A stretch of 64,000 nt of DNA from an uncultured Woeseia sp. (GTDB lineage: Bacteria; Pseudomonadota; Gammaproteobacteria; Steroidobacterales; Woeseiaceae): the NCBI GenBank assembly GCA_913031125.1, contig CAJWFK010000003.1, forward strand, positions 1 through 64,000, in the 5' to 3' direction. A program made the translations under genes and the position numbers. The notes beneath the pieces were generated by a model, which was given only the letters and a program-made list of their open reading frames with translations, ran no database searches and was not told where the DNA came from. This document shows positions 17,172-32,683 of the stretch, in pieces (the first letter of the stretch is position 1; every line of letters starts with the position of its first letter).

Positions 17172-18284
17172 TCAGATTGGAGCTCCCATTTTGCGCGCGC
17201 GTGTAAGGCTTTCCTTCTCTTGCGCTGACTTATCTGCAGCGCTATAGGTTGGACTTGTTTCGGGCCACCTACCCATATTTTCTGTGAAAGTGCGTAAAAG
17301 AAAAGCTAAATGTTCTTCGCGGGCATTTAAGGCTGGAATATATCTCAGACATTTCCCGCCGGATATCTGGAATAGCTTTGCATTTTCTATTGCAATTTCT
17401 TCGAGTGTCTCAAGGCAGTCGACGGCAAAACCAGGGCAGATAACATCAACTACACCAACTTGTTTTTTTCCCCAGAGCTCTAATGTTTTATCCGTGTATG
17501 GTTGCAACCATTCCGCACGACCAACGCGGGATTGAAAGCTTACTTGCCACTCACTCTCATTTAGTTCCAGTTCCTGAGCTAGTAAGCGTGCGGTTTTATG
17601 ACATTGGCAATGATATGGATCACCTGCTAGGAAAGTTGATTGGGGAAGCCCGTGGAATGACATTAATAAACGGTCGCTACGGCCATTTTCAGTCCAATGT
17701 TCATGTACTGTTGCCGCAAGGGAAGAAATGTAATCAGGAGCATCATGATAGTGATTAATAAATTTGAGTTCTGGTACCCAGCGGCGCTGGGATAGGATTT
17801 CTGTCACAGCATCAAAAACACTGCCGGTAGTTGTCCCGCTATATTGTGGGTAGAGGGGTAATACAACCAGTCGTCGTACATGATGAGCAAACATTTTGGC
17901 TAAGGCAGTTTTGATTGAAGGATTGCCGTAAGACATACCAATTTCTACGTGAATCTCCGCGGAAAACTCTGATGCTAGTGCTGTCCGCATTTTGGCTGCA
18001 ATTTCCTCAGTGTGCAGCAAGAGTGGGGATCCTTGCTTGGACCAGATTTTACGATATGCTTTTGCGGAGCGAGCCGGACGAGTTCTGAGGATAAAGCCAT
18101 GCAGAATCAGCCACCAAATTGGTCGCGGTAACTCGATAACGCGGGGGTCGGAAAGGAACTCAGCTAAATACCGCCGCACTGAACTGGGGGTAGGCGCATC
18201 CGGAGTACCGAGATTGACGAGCAAAAGACCGATTGATTCGGATACTCCATGTTCATATTTGGGAGATGATTCAAATCGGGACAT
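17172..18284 (-). CDS. hemH: Ferrochelatase
   Basis: Inserts Fe2+ into protoporphyrin IX, the last step of haem synthesis. The 370 residues start with the standard GLLLVNLGTPDAPTPSSVRRYLAEFL segment near residue 20. The catalytic histidine lies in SFHGLPQ (about residue 207), followed by GDPYHCQCHKTARL, the FQSRVGRAEWLQPYT segment and the active-site region CPGFAVDCLETLEEI. The C-terminal extension after the core is polar (ETSPTYSAADKSAQEKES) and looks specific to this lineage. I took the ATG at 18284; a TTG at 18302 is possible but has no better signal. The haem supply fits the cytochrome and hemXY genes elsewhere in the window. Confidence 0.95.
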   Translation of the reverse strand: MSRFESSPKYEHGVSESIGLLLVNLGTPDAPTPSSVRRYLAEFLSDPRVIELPRPIWWLILHGFILRTRPARSAKAYRKIWSKQGSPLLLHTEEIAAKMRTALASEFSAEIHVEIGMSYGNPSIKTALAKMFAHHVRRLVVLPLYPQYSGTTTGSVFDAVTEILSQRRWVPELKFINHYHDAPDYISSLAATVHEHWTENGRSDRLLMSFHGLPQSTFLAGDPYHCQCHKTARLLAQELELNESEWQVSFQSRVGRAEWLQPYTDKTLELWGKKQVGVVDVICPGFAVDCLETLEEIAIENAKLFQISGGKCLRYIPALNAREEHLAFLLRTFTENMGRWPETSPTYSAADKSAQEKESLTRARKMGAPI

Positions 18285-18499
18285 AGTGTAATGGGTATGC
18301 AAATGGCGTCAGGGACTAACTAACGTTACTAAATCATCCGATTTGATGCCAGTGATAGGGTAGAACAAGCATAATTACAGAAAGTAGCTCGGTGAGCCAT
18401 GTTCCTAAATAGGTTTCTGTCAATTGGTGAAAGGCGTGTACGGTTATATCGGTTAGAGTTCTTGGTAGCGTGACGAATGCGCTGTCTCAAAACTGTCGA

Positions 18500-20152
18500 T
18501 TATATGTATCCTGCTTTCATTCTACGCACATAGTTTTTATAAGCTGCTATGGCTTGGTATCCGAAGATCCAACATATGGGTAGGTTAGCATACACGATTA
18601 CGCCAAGCCCGATACCAGTCATGTTGTCAAGATCAGCACTGGTCTTTATGTGGCCTAGGGTTGCGATAAAGGTCAGTGAACAATATACGACCCTATAAGG
18701 CATCGCACTTTTATCACCCATCATATAAATTGCGCCCTGCTCACCATAGTAGCCCCAGGCAATGATTGTTGATATAGCAAATAACCAAGATGCGATTGTG
18801 ATGAGCCATTTGCCAAGTCCGGGTGCAACTGTGTCAAAGGCTTTTGCTGTGAGTGTTGCACCGACATAATCCTTATAGAACCCGTCCCCAATTATCTCAG
18901 GCTTGACCTCACTTTTTAGTGGTTGCCAGTCCACTTTAAACTTACCATTGGCTGCTTTTACAACTCCGCTTATACGATGAAAATGTTGGTCCGTAATACT
19001 GTTCTTTGCTGCGCGCACAATCATCATCAGGGCTTCTTCATTTTGCCATTGACCCGAGAGTAACGCTGTCTCAGCAAACATCCAGGTACCTCCCTGTTGA
19101 CTTACGGCAGGGATTTCATCAAAAGGTATGTCCGGAGCTCGATTCCATACTCCTGTTGACAGAATAATCAACGCAGTGAATGTGCAAACAACGATGGTAT
19201 CAATGAAAGGTTCCATGGCGCCCACTAAACCTTCACGCACAGGTTCGTCTGTTTTAACCGCTGCGTGGGCAATAGCAGACGAGCCTTGACCTGCTTCATT
19301 TGAGAAAATAGCTCGCTTCATTCCAAAGAGAAATGCAGATCCCATGGTACCTCCAATAAAGGCACCCGTTGCTTCCGTTGGAATAAATGCTGAAAGGATT
19401 ATGAGCTTTAGTAGTTCTGGTATCGCACTGTAGTTTTGGAATAAAACATATAAGCCTGCGAGAACATAAATAATAACCATTAAAGGCACTAAAACACCGG
19501 TTACTTTACCTATACGCTGTATGCCCCCGATTAATACACTAGCTACAATAAGCGTAAGTATTGAACCCGTAATCCACCCAGAGATATTAAAGTACTCGTT
19601 AGTTACATCTGCTACATTCCAGGCCTGAAACATGTTGCCGCCAGTTCCTGATGACATCATGACGCAAAATGCAAATAGAAAGGCGAGTAACGTGCCAACC
19701 CAAGCGAGCTCTGGTTTAATCTTTTTCAGAGCAGTTCCGGCTACCCACATCGGGCCACCATGCGGATTTTCGGGATCGCTGGTATTACGGTAGAGCATAG
19801 AAAGGGTCACCTCAACAAACTTGATTGACATGCCCAAAAAACCTACCACCCACATCCAGAAGATTGCACCTGGTCCACCCAAGGCGATGGCTAGTGCAAC
19901 TCCACTAATATTTCCTAAACCAACAGTACCGGATAAGGCAGCAGAAAGTGCCTGAAAGTGATTGATTGCACCAGGATCGTTTTGATTATCGTAAACACCA
20001 CTGACTACTTTCGGACCATGCAGGAGAGCTCGATACTGCAGAAATCCGCTCCAGATGGTGAAAACCACACCTGTTCCAGCAATAATGAGGATCCAAGTGT
20101 CATTCCACAGAATCACATTTATTGCTGCTAAGGTTTCGCTAAAGTTACCCAT
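18500..20152 (-). CDS. Alanine/glycine:cation symporter (AGCS family), long variant
   Basis: Second AGCS-type amino acid:cation symporter of the window, 550 residues. Family motifs are present: TVGLGNISGVALAIALGGPGAIFWMWVVGF-type segment (about 75-105) and FGMKRAIFSNEAGQGSSAIAHAA (about 278-300). It is longer than usual because of a polar insertion of about 60-70 extra residues in the extracytoplasmic segment between VWNRAPDIPFDEIP and LGKWLITIASW (about 350-435). The gene lies 37 bases downstream of the thiolase gene on the same strand, so amino acid uptake and acyl-CoA metabolism may be coexpressed. The 215 bases between its 3' end and the hemH start hold no gene that I can see. Confidence 0.9.
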   Translation of the reverse strand: MGNFSETLAAINVILWNDTWILIIAGTGVVFTIWSGFLQYRALLHGPKVVSGVYDNQNDPGAINHFQALSAALSGTVGLGNISGVALAIALGGPGAIFWMWVVGFLGMSIKFVEVTLSMLYRNTSDPENPHGGPMWVAGTALKKIKPELAWVGTLLAFLFAFCVMMSSGTGGNMFQAWNVADVTNEYFNISGWITGSILTLIVASVLIGGIQRIGKVTGVLVPLMVIIYVLAGLYVLFQNYSAIPELLKLIILSAFIPTEATGAFIGGTMGSAFLFGMKRAIFSNEAGQGSSAIAHAAVKTDEPVREGLVGAMEPFIDTIVVCTFTALIILSTGVWNRAPDIPFDEIPAVSQQGGTWMFAETALLSGQWQNEEALMMIVRAAKNSITDQHFHRISGVVKAANGKFKVDWQPLKSEVKPEIIGDGFYKDYVGATLTAKAFDTVAPGLGKWLITIASWLFAISTIIAWGYYGEQGAIYMMGDKSAMPYRVVYCSLTFIATLGHIKTSADLDNMTGIGLGVIVYANLPICWIFGYQAIAAYKNYVRRMKAGYI

Positions 20153-20189
20153 GTAGTTTCGCTATTCTTAAAGCCTACTATCCAAGAAT

Positions 20190-21479
20190 TTATGCTGCTT
20201 CTAAAATAGCGGTTACACCCATTCCACCGGCGGTGCAAACTGAAATAAGCCCACGCCCATTACCTTTTGAGCTAAGAATTTTTGCCATAGTGGCCATTAT
20301 TCGGGCACCAGTCGCCGCAAATGGGTGGCCAATCGCAATACTTCCGCCTTTTGTATTTAGTTTAGTTAAATCGATTGTTCCCATAGCCTTATTTCTACCA
20401 AGACGTTCACGGCAAAACTTCGATGATTTCCAAGCTTCAAGAGTCGCTAATGTTTGAGCAGCAAATGCCTCATGTATTTCGTAAAAACTGAAATCTTGGA
20501 GATCAAGGTGTGCATCTTTTAGCATGTCAGATACTGCATATGCTGGGGCCATGAGCAGGCCATCCTGATGAATGAAATCAACAGCAGCGACTTTGCAGAA
20601 AGTAAGGTAGGCAAGTACGGGTAATTGACTCTTAATGGCCCAGTCTTCAGAGGCTAGTAATAAGGCCGCTGCACCGTCGGTTAACGGTGTACTGTTTCCG
20701 GCTGTTAACGTTCCAAAACTGCTCTGCCTATCGAATACAGGCTTTAAACGGTTCAATTTATCGAACGTAGTATCCCGACGGATATTATTATCTTCCGTGA
20801 CGCCAATGAACGGTGTAACCAGATCATCGAAAAAGCCATCATCGTAGGCAGCAGCAGCATTTATGTGACTTGAGAGGGCAAATCGGTCTTGATCTTCCCG
20901 AGAGATGTTAAATTCCTTTGTAGTAATCTCCATGCTTTCACCCATGGAAAGATTAGTGCGCGGCTCCACTACTGATGGGAGTTGAGGAGCCAGATGTGAT
21001 GGACGAAGGCGCATCCACGGAATTATTTTATCTACTATCGTTTGGCCCCTAAAGGTAGATAGCAAAATCGAACGTAACTTGTCATTGACTACGATTGGAG
21101 CATCACTTATGGAGTCTGTTCCACCTGCTATACCTGACTGGATCTGACCAAGAGCAATTTTATTTGCAATGTGAATTACGGCCTCAATGCTGGTGCCGCA
21201 GGCACGCTGCATGTCTACCCCAGGGGTTTTAAGGGACAAGCCTGAGCCAATGACTGACTCTCTAGCGAGATTCCAGTCCTTGGAGTGTTTTATCACCGCG
21301 CCCAGAGCCACATCTCCAAGCACATCGCCGTGTAGCTCGTATTTATCAACAAGGGCAGCGAGTGTTGCGGTCATCATATCTTGATTGGATTTGTGACTGT
21401 AGAGCGTATGGGCACGAGAGAATGGAATTCTTATTCCACCCACTATGGCGACCCGTCTAGATTTGCCGTCATGTAGCAT
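20190..21479 (-). CDS. Acetyl-CoA C-acyltransferase (FadI-like thiolase)
   Basis: Thiolase that cleaves 3-ketoacyl-CoA or condenses acetyl-CoA; 429 residues, close to FadI (436). I chose the ATG at 21479 because GGAGAGAC sits at the right distance upstream and the protein then begins MLHDGKSRRVAIVGGIRIPF; the longer frame to 21548 would add 23 unsupported residues. Active-site elements: nucleophile Cys near 93 in MQRACGTSIEAV, His in YEIHEAFAAQT (about 336), GGSIAIGHPFAATGAR (about 375) and the second Cys in SVCTAGGMG (about 415). There is no adjacent FadJ-type subunit. It precedes an AGCS symporter by 37 bases and diverges from a MATE exporter gene. Confidence 0.88.
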   Translation of the reverse strand: MLHDGKSRRVAIVGGIRIPFSRAHTLYSHKSNQDMMTATLAALVDKYELHGDVLGDVALGAVIKHSKDWNLARESVIGSGLSLKTPGVDMQRACGTSIEAVIHIANKIALGQIQSGIAGGTDSISDAPIVVNDKLRSILLSTFRGQTIVDKIIPWMRLRPSHLAPQLPSVVEPRTNLSMGESMEITTKEFNISREDQDRFALSSHINAAAAYDDGFFDDLVTPFIGVTEDNNIRRDTTFDKLNRLKPVFDRQSSFGTLTAGNSTPLTDGAAALLLASEDWAIKSQLPVLAYLTFCKVAAVDFIHQDGLLMAPAYAVSDMLKDAHLDLQDFSFYEIHEAFAAQTLATLEAWKSSKFCRERLGRNKAMGTIDLTKLNTKGGSIAIGHPFAATGARIMATMAKILSSKGNGRGLISVCTAGGMGVTAILEAA

Positions 21480-21578
21480 ATGTCTCTCCGTATAGATAAG
21501 TGGTATGTGTACCGAAATATTTTGTTTTTGTGTATTACATAGTGGCATACAAAGTGAAAGCAGGGTAGAAAGACACGC

Positions 21579-22961
21579 TTGATCACCCTACTCAAAAATA
21601 TTGGCAATGAATTCCGGCCGCTATCCAAAATAGCGGGGCCTCTGATAGTTAATAATTTGTCGATTGCGGGTATGCAATTTGCTGACACAATCATGTCCGG
21701 AATGTTGGGTGCTGAATCGTTGGCTGCCGTTGCTGTAGGCAGTCAAATATGGTTTCTGGGCTTTATGGTTTCTCTTGGTCTTATGACTGCTATTTCACCA
21801 ATTGTTGCGCGCCATTATGGCGCGGGAGACTTCGGTAAAATCGGGCAGTATACCCAGCAGGGTTTGTGGCTTGCGGTTTCACTCGGCTTATTTGTATTTT
21901 TATTGGCTCAATTCTTCGTCGAGCCTCTCATGATTTTTCTTTCCTTCGACGAAGAATTTCGGGATCTTAGCATCGGTTACGTGCGGGCAGTGTTTTTTGG
22001 TGCCCCGGCAATTTACGCGTTTCTTGTTTTACGCTTTACCACGGAAGGCATTGGTTTTGTGCGCCCTATAATGTATGCGTCACTATTTGCCCTGGTGTGC
22101 AATGTATTTCTTAACTGGGTCTTTATGTTTGGAAATTTAGGTATGCAAGCTTATGGGGTCATTGGTTGTGGAATTGCTAGCGCTGTCACAATGTGGCTGG
22201 TTCTGCTAGGTATGACGATATATGTAGCAAGAAAGTCGATATATCGGCCACTCAATATTTTTGGACGCATAACGCTCCTTCGTGTACCAGTAATTAAAGA
22301 AATTGTGTGGTTAGGTGCACCTATAGCAGGAGCAATCACAGCGGAGAGTGGATTTTTTGCAGCGGTTACTTTGATTATGGGCTCGCGGGGTACTGATATT
22401 ACAGCTGCGCACCAGATTACGGTTAACTTTGTATCAACACTGTTTATGATTCCACTGGCTTTAGGGGCTGCAACGACAGTCCGCATAGGGCATGCGCTCG
22501 GCGCCGGGAAGGCTGAGGCGGCCCGTATGCGTGGCATAGTGGGCATAGTTCTATCAGCAAGCTTCATGGCAGCTTCAGCAGTTTTTATATTGCTTTTCGG
22601 TGAACAAATGCTAGGAATTTATACGAATGACCGTGCTGTAATCGAAATCGGCATCAGCCTTCTTATCATGGCAGCGATTTTTCAAGTTGCGGATGGAGTA
22701 CAAATCAGCACTGCAGGAGTACTGCGTGGCTATAAGGACACTCGTATTCCGATGTTCATAAATATTTTCTCCTATTGGGCCTTAGGGTTTCCTTTGGCCT
22801 ACATGGCGATAGTTACTTATCAGGCACCTCCCGCATACGCATGGGCGGGTTTCGTGGTTGGACTTACTGTTGCCGCGATACTTTTGACCATGCGTTTCCA
22901 AAGCATTTCAAAAACAGCGATTCAAAATAGCACTAACACCGTAGCAATAAACGTCATTTGA
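21579..22961 (+). CDS. MATE family efflux transporter (NorM-like)
   Basis: Cation-coupled multidrug/toxin exporter of the inner membrane with 12 predicted helices, 460 residues, made of two homologous six-helix halves. Recognisable segments are KIAGPLIVNNLSIAGMQFAD near the start, AVGSQIWFLGFMVSLGL, and, in the second half, AAHQITVNFVSTLFMIPLALGAATTVRIGHALGAG. The start is a TTG at 21579; no ATG or GTG gives the complete first helix. It diverges from the thiolase gene (99-base gap). The 205 bases between its stop and gltB hold no gene I can support, only the gltB leader with a GGGGG ribosome binding site. Substrate unknown. Confidence 0.87.
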   Translation: MITLLKNIGNEFRPLSKIAGPLIVNNLSIAGMQFADTIMSGMLGAESLAAVAVGSQIWFLGFMVSLGLMTAISPIVARHYGAGDFGKIGQYTQQGLWLAVSLGLFVFLLAQFFVEPLMIFLSFDEEFRDLSIGYVRAVFFGAPAIYAFLVLRFTTEGIGFVRPIMYASLFALVCNVFLNWVFMFGNLGMQAYGVIGCGIASAVTMWLVLLGMTIYVARKSIYRPLNIFGRITLLRVPVIKEIVWLGAPIAGAITAESGFFAAVTLIMGSRGTDITAAHQITVNFVSTLFMIPLALGAATTVRIGHALGAGKAEAARMRGIVGIVLSASFMAASAVFILLFGEQMLGIYTNDRAVIEIGISLLIMAAIFQVADGVQISTAGVLRGYKDTRIPMFINIFSYWALGFPLAYMAIVTYQAPPAYAWAGFVVGLTVAAILLTMRFQSISKTAIQNSTNTVAINVI

Positions 22962-23166
22962 AATTGTGCATTTGTCGGGTAGCGTCAACATAAGAGCGCT
23001 GCTAGAAAGATACCGATAGCATAAATTTTCTCGGCCGCAATTTTCCCTACTGGATGCATACGAGCCAATTGCACTATACTGGTGAGTTCGCATTTTGCGA
23101 TTTGTCCATAAATATCAACGGTTATAGCCGTCTACTTATGAAGCGATTACAGCCTTCAGGGGGTCT

Positions 23167-29036
<5,870 letters not shown>

Positions 29037-29069
29037 TTTGCTTAGTAGGTTAAAAGGACGATCCATAAA

Positions 29070-31115
29070 TTAAGTACTATGGTGGGCAGATGTTGCTTTG
29101 CCAGCCGAGTTTTTGGTTGGGAATGTTACAGTAAACCGCACACCGTCCTCGGTGTTATTTGCAGTGATCGAGCCGCCGTACCCTTCGGCAACAACTCGGG
29201 CAATATAAAGTCCGAGGCCTAAGTGTTTATTACTATCCCCTGTTCTGACTGAGACCATAGAGTCAAAAAGTTCTTTCCGCATGTTTTGTGGTAATGACGG
29301 TCCCGGATTGCTGACACTTATAGCGACTGTATCGAGAAGGATTTCGACAGAGACGGTGATTGTATCTGCAGGCTGTGAAAACTCCACGGCATTATCAACC
29401 AGTTTATCGAGCATCTGGATTATGAGTTCTGGCGAACCAAAAACAAAAACCTCTTCAGGTAATTGTTTAAAAACGAAATAGCGATCGCGCCAGATATCGG
29501 CATAGGCTTGGATTGCATTACCTAGCATTTCTCCTAAAGGAATTTCTTCTATCTCTGCGCTGTCCATTAGCTCTTCAGTGCGACTGGCTTCACTCATACC
29601 GTTTAGGATTTTTTGTAATCGTTGGGTGCCCTCAGTTGCCCTAATCGTATATTCGCGTGCCGCAGTTGATAATGACTCATGTTCAAGATTTTCAAGCGAT
29701 GACTTTACAATCGTTAATGGTGTGCGCAGTTCATGTGATAGCTTGCTCGCGAGTGAGCGCAAGTAATCATTGTAGATACCTAAGCGCTCAAGTACGCTTG
29801 AAAAGCTCCGAGATAAATCGCCTACCTCGTCACTAGCACCCTCACTTGGAAGGGTTGCGAGTAGTTGTTTGTCATCGAGCGCATGCTCGGTCGCTTCGCT
29901 CAGCAACCTAATACGCGTCGATAGCCAACTCGCATAGCCCAGCAATACGGCTGCGACAGCAATGGTGGCAATTAGTGTGAAGCTTATTAAGCGTGTAAGC
30001 GCCCGATTAGTAAGACTTAAGATAGCATCGGTATCTTGCTGCAATATGATTGCTCCGGTTTGGACCGTGCCAGACCAGACAGGTTGAGCAACTGACACGA
30101 TCGCACGACCGGTTTGCGAGCTGCGGAACCAGCGATTTGCCGCTTTACCATTTAGGGCTTCATTGATGTAAGTTTGTGTTTCCCGACCTTGCGGTGCTGG
30201 TTCGGCAAGAACCCCTTCGTCTCCGTCTTCAAGAACCAATTTATAGATTAATGGAAGCCAGCCTGACTGACTTTGGGGCGCTTCAGTAGCGAGGTTATTA
30301 GCACCTACCGATCCAACTTGCGCGAGTCGCCAACCGTCGTTGTTGATAATGATCAGCCGCCACCCGGGTTGGATATAACCGGCAGCAACACTTTGCAACA
30401 CTGGGGAAACGCTGATTATTGGGCCAGGTTCAGAACCTGAAAAGTTTGCACTGGTGGACTTAGGACGGTGTGAATCACCGGCATTAAAGACAGAGAGCCC
30501 AACACGATGTTCAAGGAGACTGCGGGGGATACGCGCCTCTATTCGGTACCCTCCGCTAGAATCACGCCAATAAGCATCGATTCTTGTTTCTTCAAAATAA
30601 ACATCTCCGTTTATTCTTCGTGCGATGATTTGACCTGGGCCTTCCGCGATAAATTCGATGGTAGATTCCACACCAGTGTTACTGATGGTTGTCAGGGACA
30701 CTTTGTCAAAGGGCCGATCTGCAACATCGCTACCAGCATAAACAATTGATTGGTCGGGAATATTTATGTAGAGAAAATAATGTTGACGGAGCTGTCCCAG
30801 CACGTAATTGATAGGTCCATCCGTACTGTCAATCGTTACAAATGCTTTTTCAGAAATATTCCAGTCATCCACATAGCCGTCGATCAAAGGAGGCGTCTGG
30901 AGGGGATGTGTATACAAAGGTTCACCATCAATATCTGACAGCATCTGGTAGGGAAATTGCGATAATGCATCAGCAATTGCTTTCGCGGTACTATCTAGAA
31001 ATTGTTCTTGTCCGCTTCTCAAGGCAATTTCTGTTTCACGTATAAACTGCGTTCCAGCCCATGGAATAATTAATGTCAGAAGGCTAACGGACAGCAGTTG
31101 CTTCCTTAGGTTCAT
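29070..31115 (-). CDS. Sensor histidine kinase resembling the dedicated-sortase system kinase (PdsS-like)
   Basis: Membrane sensor kinase of 681 residues. A first helix (about 7-25) is followed by a large extracytoplasmic domain of about 340 residues containing PPLIDGYVDDWN (74-85) and later beta-rich segments that look like a carbohydrate-binding/DOMON-type sandwich. A second helix (about 375-398) leads into a HAMP linker, HisKA with SHELRTPLTIVKSS (phosphoacceptor His461), and an ATPase domain with KLVDNAVEFS, NPGPSLP and HLGLGLYIARVVAEGYGG. From memory, the kinase of the proteobacterial dedicated sortase system has this architecture and the same kind of OmpR-type partner, but no sortase gene or LPXTG-type substrate is in the window. 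The kinase call is secure; the subfamily call is tentative. Confidence 0.8.
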   Translation of the reverse strand: MNLRKQLLSVSLLTLIIPWAGTQFIRETEIALRSGQEQFLDSTAKAIADALSQFPYQMLSDIDGEPLYTHPLQTPPLIDGYVDDWNISEKAFVTIDSTDGPINYVLGQLRQHYFLYINIPDQSIVYAGSDVADRPFDKVSLTTISNTGVESTIEFIAEGPGQIIARRINGDVYFEETRIDAYWRDSSGGYRIEARIPRSLLEHRVGLSVFNAGDSHRPKSTSANFSGSEPGPIISVSPVLQSVAAGYIQPGWRLIIINNDGWRLAQVGSVGANNLATEAPQSQSGWLPLIYKLVLEDGDEGVLAEPAPQGRETQTYINEALNGKAANRWFRSSQTGRAIVSVAQPVWSGTVQTGAIILQQDTDAILSLTNRALTRLISFTLIATIAVAAVLLGYASWLSTRIRLLSEATEHALDDKQLLATLPSEGASDEVGDLSRSFSSVLERLGIYNDYLRSLASKLSHELRTPLTIVKSSLENLEHESLSTAAREYTIRATEGTQRLQKILNGMSEASRTEELMDSAEIEEIPLGEMLGNAIQAYADIWRDRYFVFKQLPEEVFVFGSPELIIQMLDKLVDNAVEFSQPADTITVSVEILLDTVAISVSNPGPSLPQNMRKELFDSMVSVRTGDSNKHLGLGLYIARVVAEGYGGSITANNTEDGVRFTVTFPTKNSAGKATSAHHST

Positions 31116-31124
31116 AGCTCTTAG

Positions 31125-31817
31125 CTAACTTACCAGCCAGCGATAGCCCATACCATATACTGTTTCTATCGATTTAAAGTTTGGGTCGATGCTTAGAAAC
31201 TTCCGACGTATGCGTTTAATGTGCGACGTAATCGTGTTGTCATCAAGCACAGCACGCGCCGCATCCATCAATTGCTGCCGATTTTTTACATGCCCCGGGT
31301 AACGTGCCAGCGAGTGAACCATCCAAAACTCGGTTAGTGTTAGGGCTACTGGCAACTCCTTCCAGCGAACTGTCATTCGGTCAATATCGAGGTCTAATTC
31401 TCCACGTGCCAGTCTATTATCTTCATTCTGTGGATTTTGCATGGCATTGAGCCGACGAAATAAAGCTGCAACCCGCGCCATAAGGTGGGGTAGGCTTATA
31501 TCTTTTGTTAGGTAGTCGTCGGCCCCGAGCCGGAGCCCAGATACTGCGTCAAACTCGCTGTCTCTGGCAGTTAAGAAAATAATAGGAAGATTGCTCGAGC
31601 GGCTTCTGAGTTCTCGGCAAAGCTCGAAACCCCCTTCAACTTCATCCTGCAAATTTATGTCAATAATAACGAGGTCTGGTAACCGGACCTCAAACGCATC
31701 CATCGCTGGTTTTCGTGCCTCATAAAGTTCAACGGCATAGCCTTCACGACGGAAAGCTGCCCCATAGTTTTCACGTAGGGCCCGCTCGTCTTCTATGATG
31801 GCAATGTGTTTAGACAT
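31125..31817 (-). CDS. OmpR-family response regulator (PdsR-like)
   Basis: DNA-binding response regulator, 230 residues, partner of the downstream kinase (9-base gap). The receiver has the acidic pair E9/D10, phosphoacceptor Asp53 (LVIIDINLQ), Thr in FLTARDSEFDAVSG and Lys in DDYLTKDISLPHL. The C-terminal winged helix holds LTLTEFWMVHSLARYPGHVKNRQQLMDAA and ends with the recognition and wing segment NTITSHIKRIRRKF...YGMGYRW. The receiver segment DEVEGGFELCRELR and the phrase SGLRLGADDYLTKDISLPHL match what I recall of the response regulator of the dedicated sortase system. NUDIX, regulator and kinase genes are on the same strand with gaps of 78 and 9 bases. Confidence 0.88.
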   Translation of the reverse strand: MSKHIAIIEDERALRENYGAAFRREGYAVELYEARKPAMDAFEVRLPDLVIIDINLQDEVEGGFELCRELRSRSSNLPIIFLTARDSEFDAVSGLRLGADDYLTKDISLPHLMARVAALFRRLNAMQNPQNEDNRLARGELDLDIDRMTVRWKELPVALTLTEFWMVHSLARYPGHVKNRQQLMDAARAVLDDNTITSHIKRIRRKFLSIDPNFKSIETVYGMGYRWLVS

Positions 31818-31895
31818 AATCTTAAAAATATAAATTATATTGGTGAATTTTACGAAACAAGGTAGCGGTATTTGCCCCTATATCTTCCAGAAATA

Positions 31896-32447
31896 CTAGG
31901 TTGTGTTCCCGACGCAAAAATTCGGATCGGCGTTGACGCGAAGGATGGCTGCTACGCTGATGGCATCCGTTATTTCACCCTGCATGACCATTTTAACCAC
32001 TTCATGGAGAGGTAATTTTCGTATTTTAAGCACCTCCATTTCGTCGAAATTTGTCTCTCCTAGTGTTAAGCCTCGGGCAACAAAGACATAGCCTACTTCA
32101 TTGGTTATGGAGTTGCTCGTATGAACACGCATGAGCTTCGTTATGGACGTAGCTGATAGACCGGTTTCCTCTTTTAGTTCTCGGTGAGCCGTTTCAATGA
32201 ATCTTTCTCCCGTTTCTGAAGCGCCCATAGGGATTTCCCAGGAGTATTCACTAAGTGTGTATCGATGTTGACCGACAATCCACGTATTACCTTGACTATC
32301 TATAGGAACGATACCAATAGCTGTTTTTTTGAAACGCACATGACCATAATTATTTTGGCCTCCTCCCGGATTAAGCACTCGATCTTCCAGGACAGTTATC
32401 CAAGGGTTGTCATAAATAGTCTTTGACTCAAGCGTTTTCCAGCTCAT
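31896..32447 (-). CDS. NUDIX hydrolase (ADP-ribose pyrophosphatase-like)
   Basis: Hydrolyses a nucleoside diphosphate linked to another moiety, probably ADP-ribose or a nucleotide sugar. The Nudix box is perfect: G75 x5 E x7 REL x EE x GL (GASETGERF...ELKEETGL, residues 75-97). The protein begins MSWKTLESKTIYDNPW from the ATG at 32447, which is how relatives begin; the longer frame uses a GTG at 32492 and would add 15 residues with no better ribosome binding site. Length with the chosen start is 183 residues. Upstream, 236 bases separate it from the divergent MATE gene and hold no gene. A link to the following two-component genes is unknown. Confidence 0.85.
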   Translation of the reverse strand: MSWKTLESKTIYDNPWITVLEDRVLNPGGGQNNYGHVRFKKTAIGIVPIDSQGNTWIVGQHRYTLSEYSWEIPMGASETGERFIETAHRELKEETGLSATSITKLMRVHTSNSITNEVGYVFVARGLTLGETNFDEMEVLKIRKLPLHEVVKMVMQGEITDAISVAAILRVNADPNFCVGNTT

Positions 32448-32683
32448 TGGGTTAGACCGAGTAGGACAGATTGAGTTAATGGATATTTCCACGACCGAGA
32501 GCCGTTACTGGCTTCCCGCATTCTCTTGGCATGAATTTTCACTGTAGGGCTCCTAAACTAGGTCACTATGATAACCCGATACCCTACTATGCATTGCGCG
32601 GATCCATTATGCTGGTCCATAGTTAGCATTGGTTCCGGCTGCAGATCAATGGCCTTGACCAGATAACCTACCTGGATTTATTC

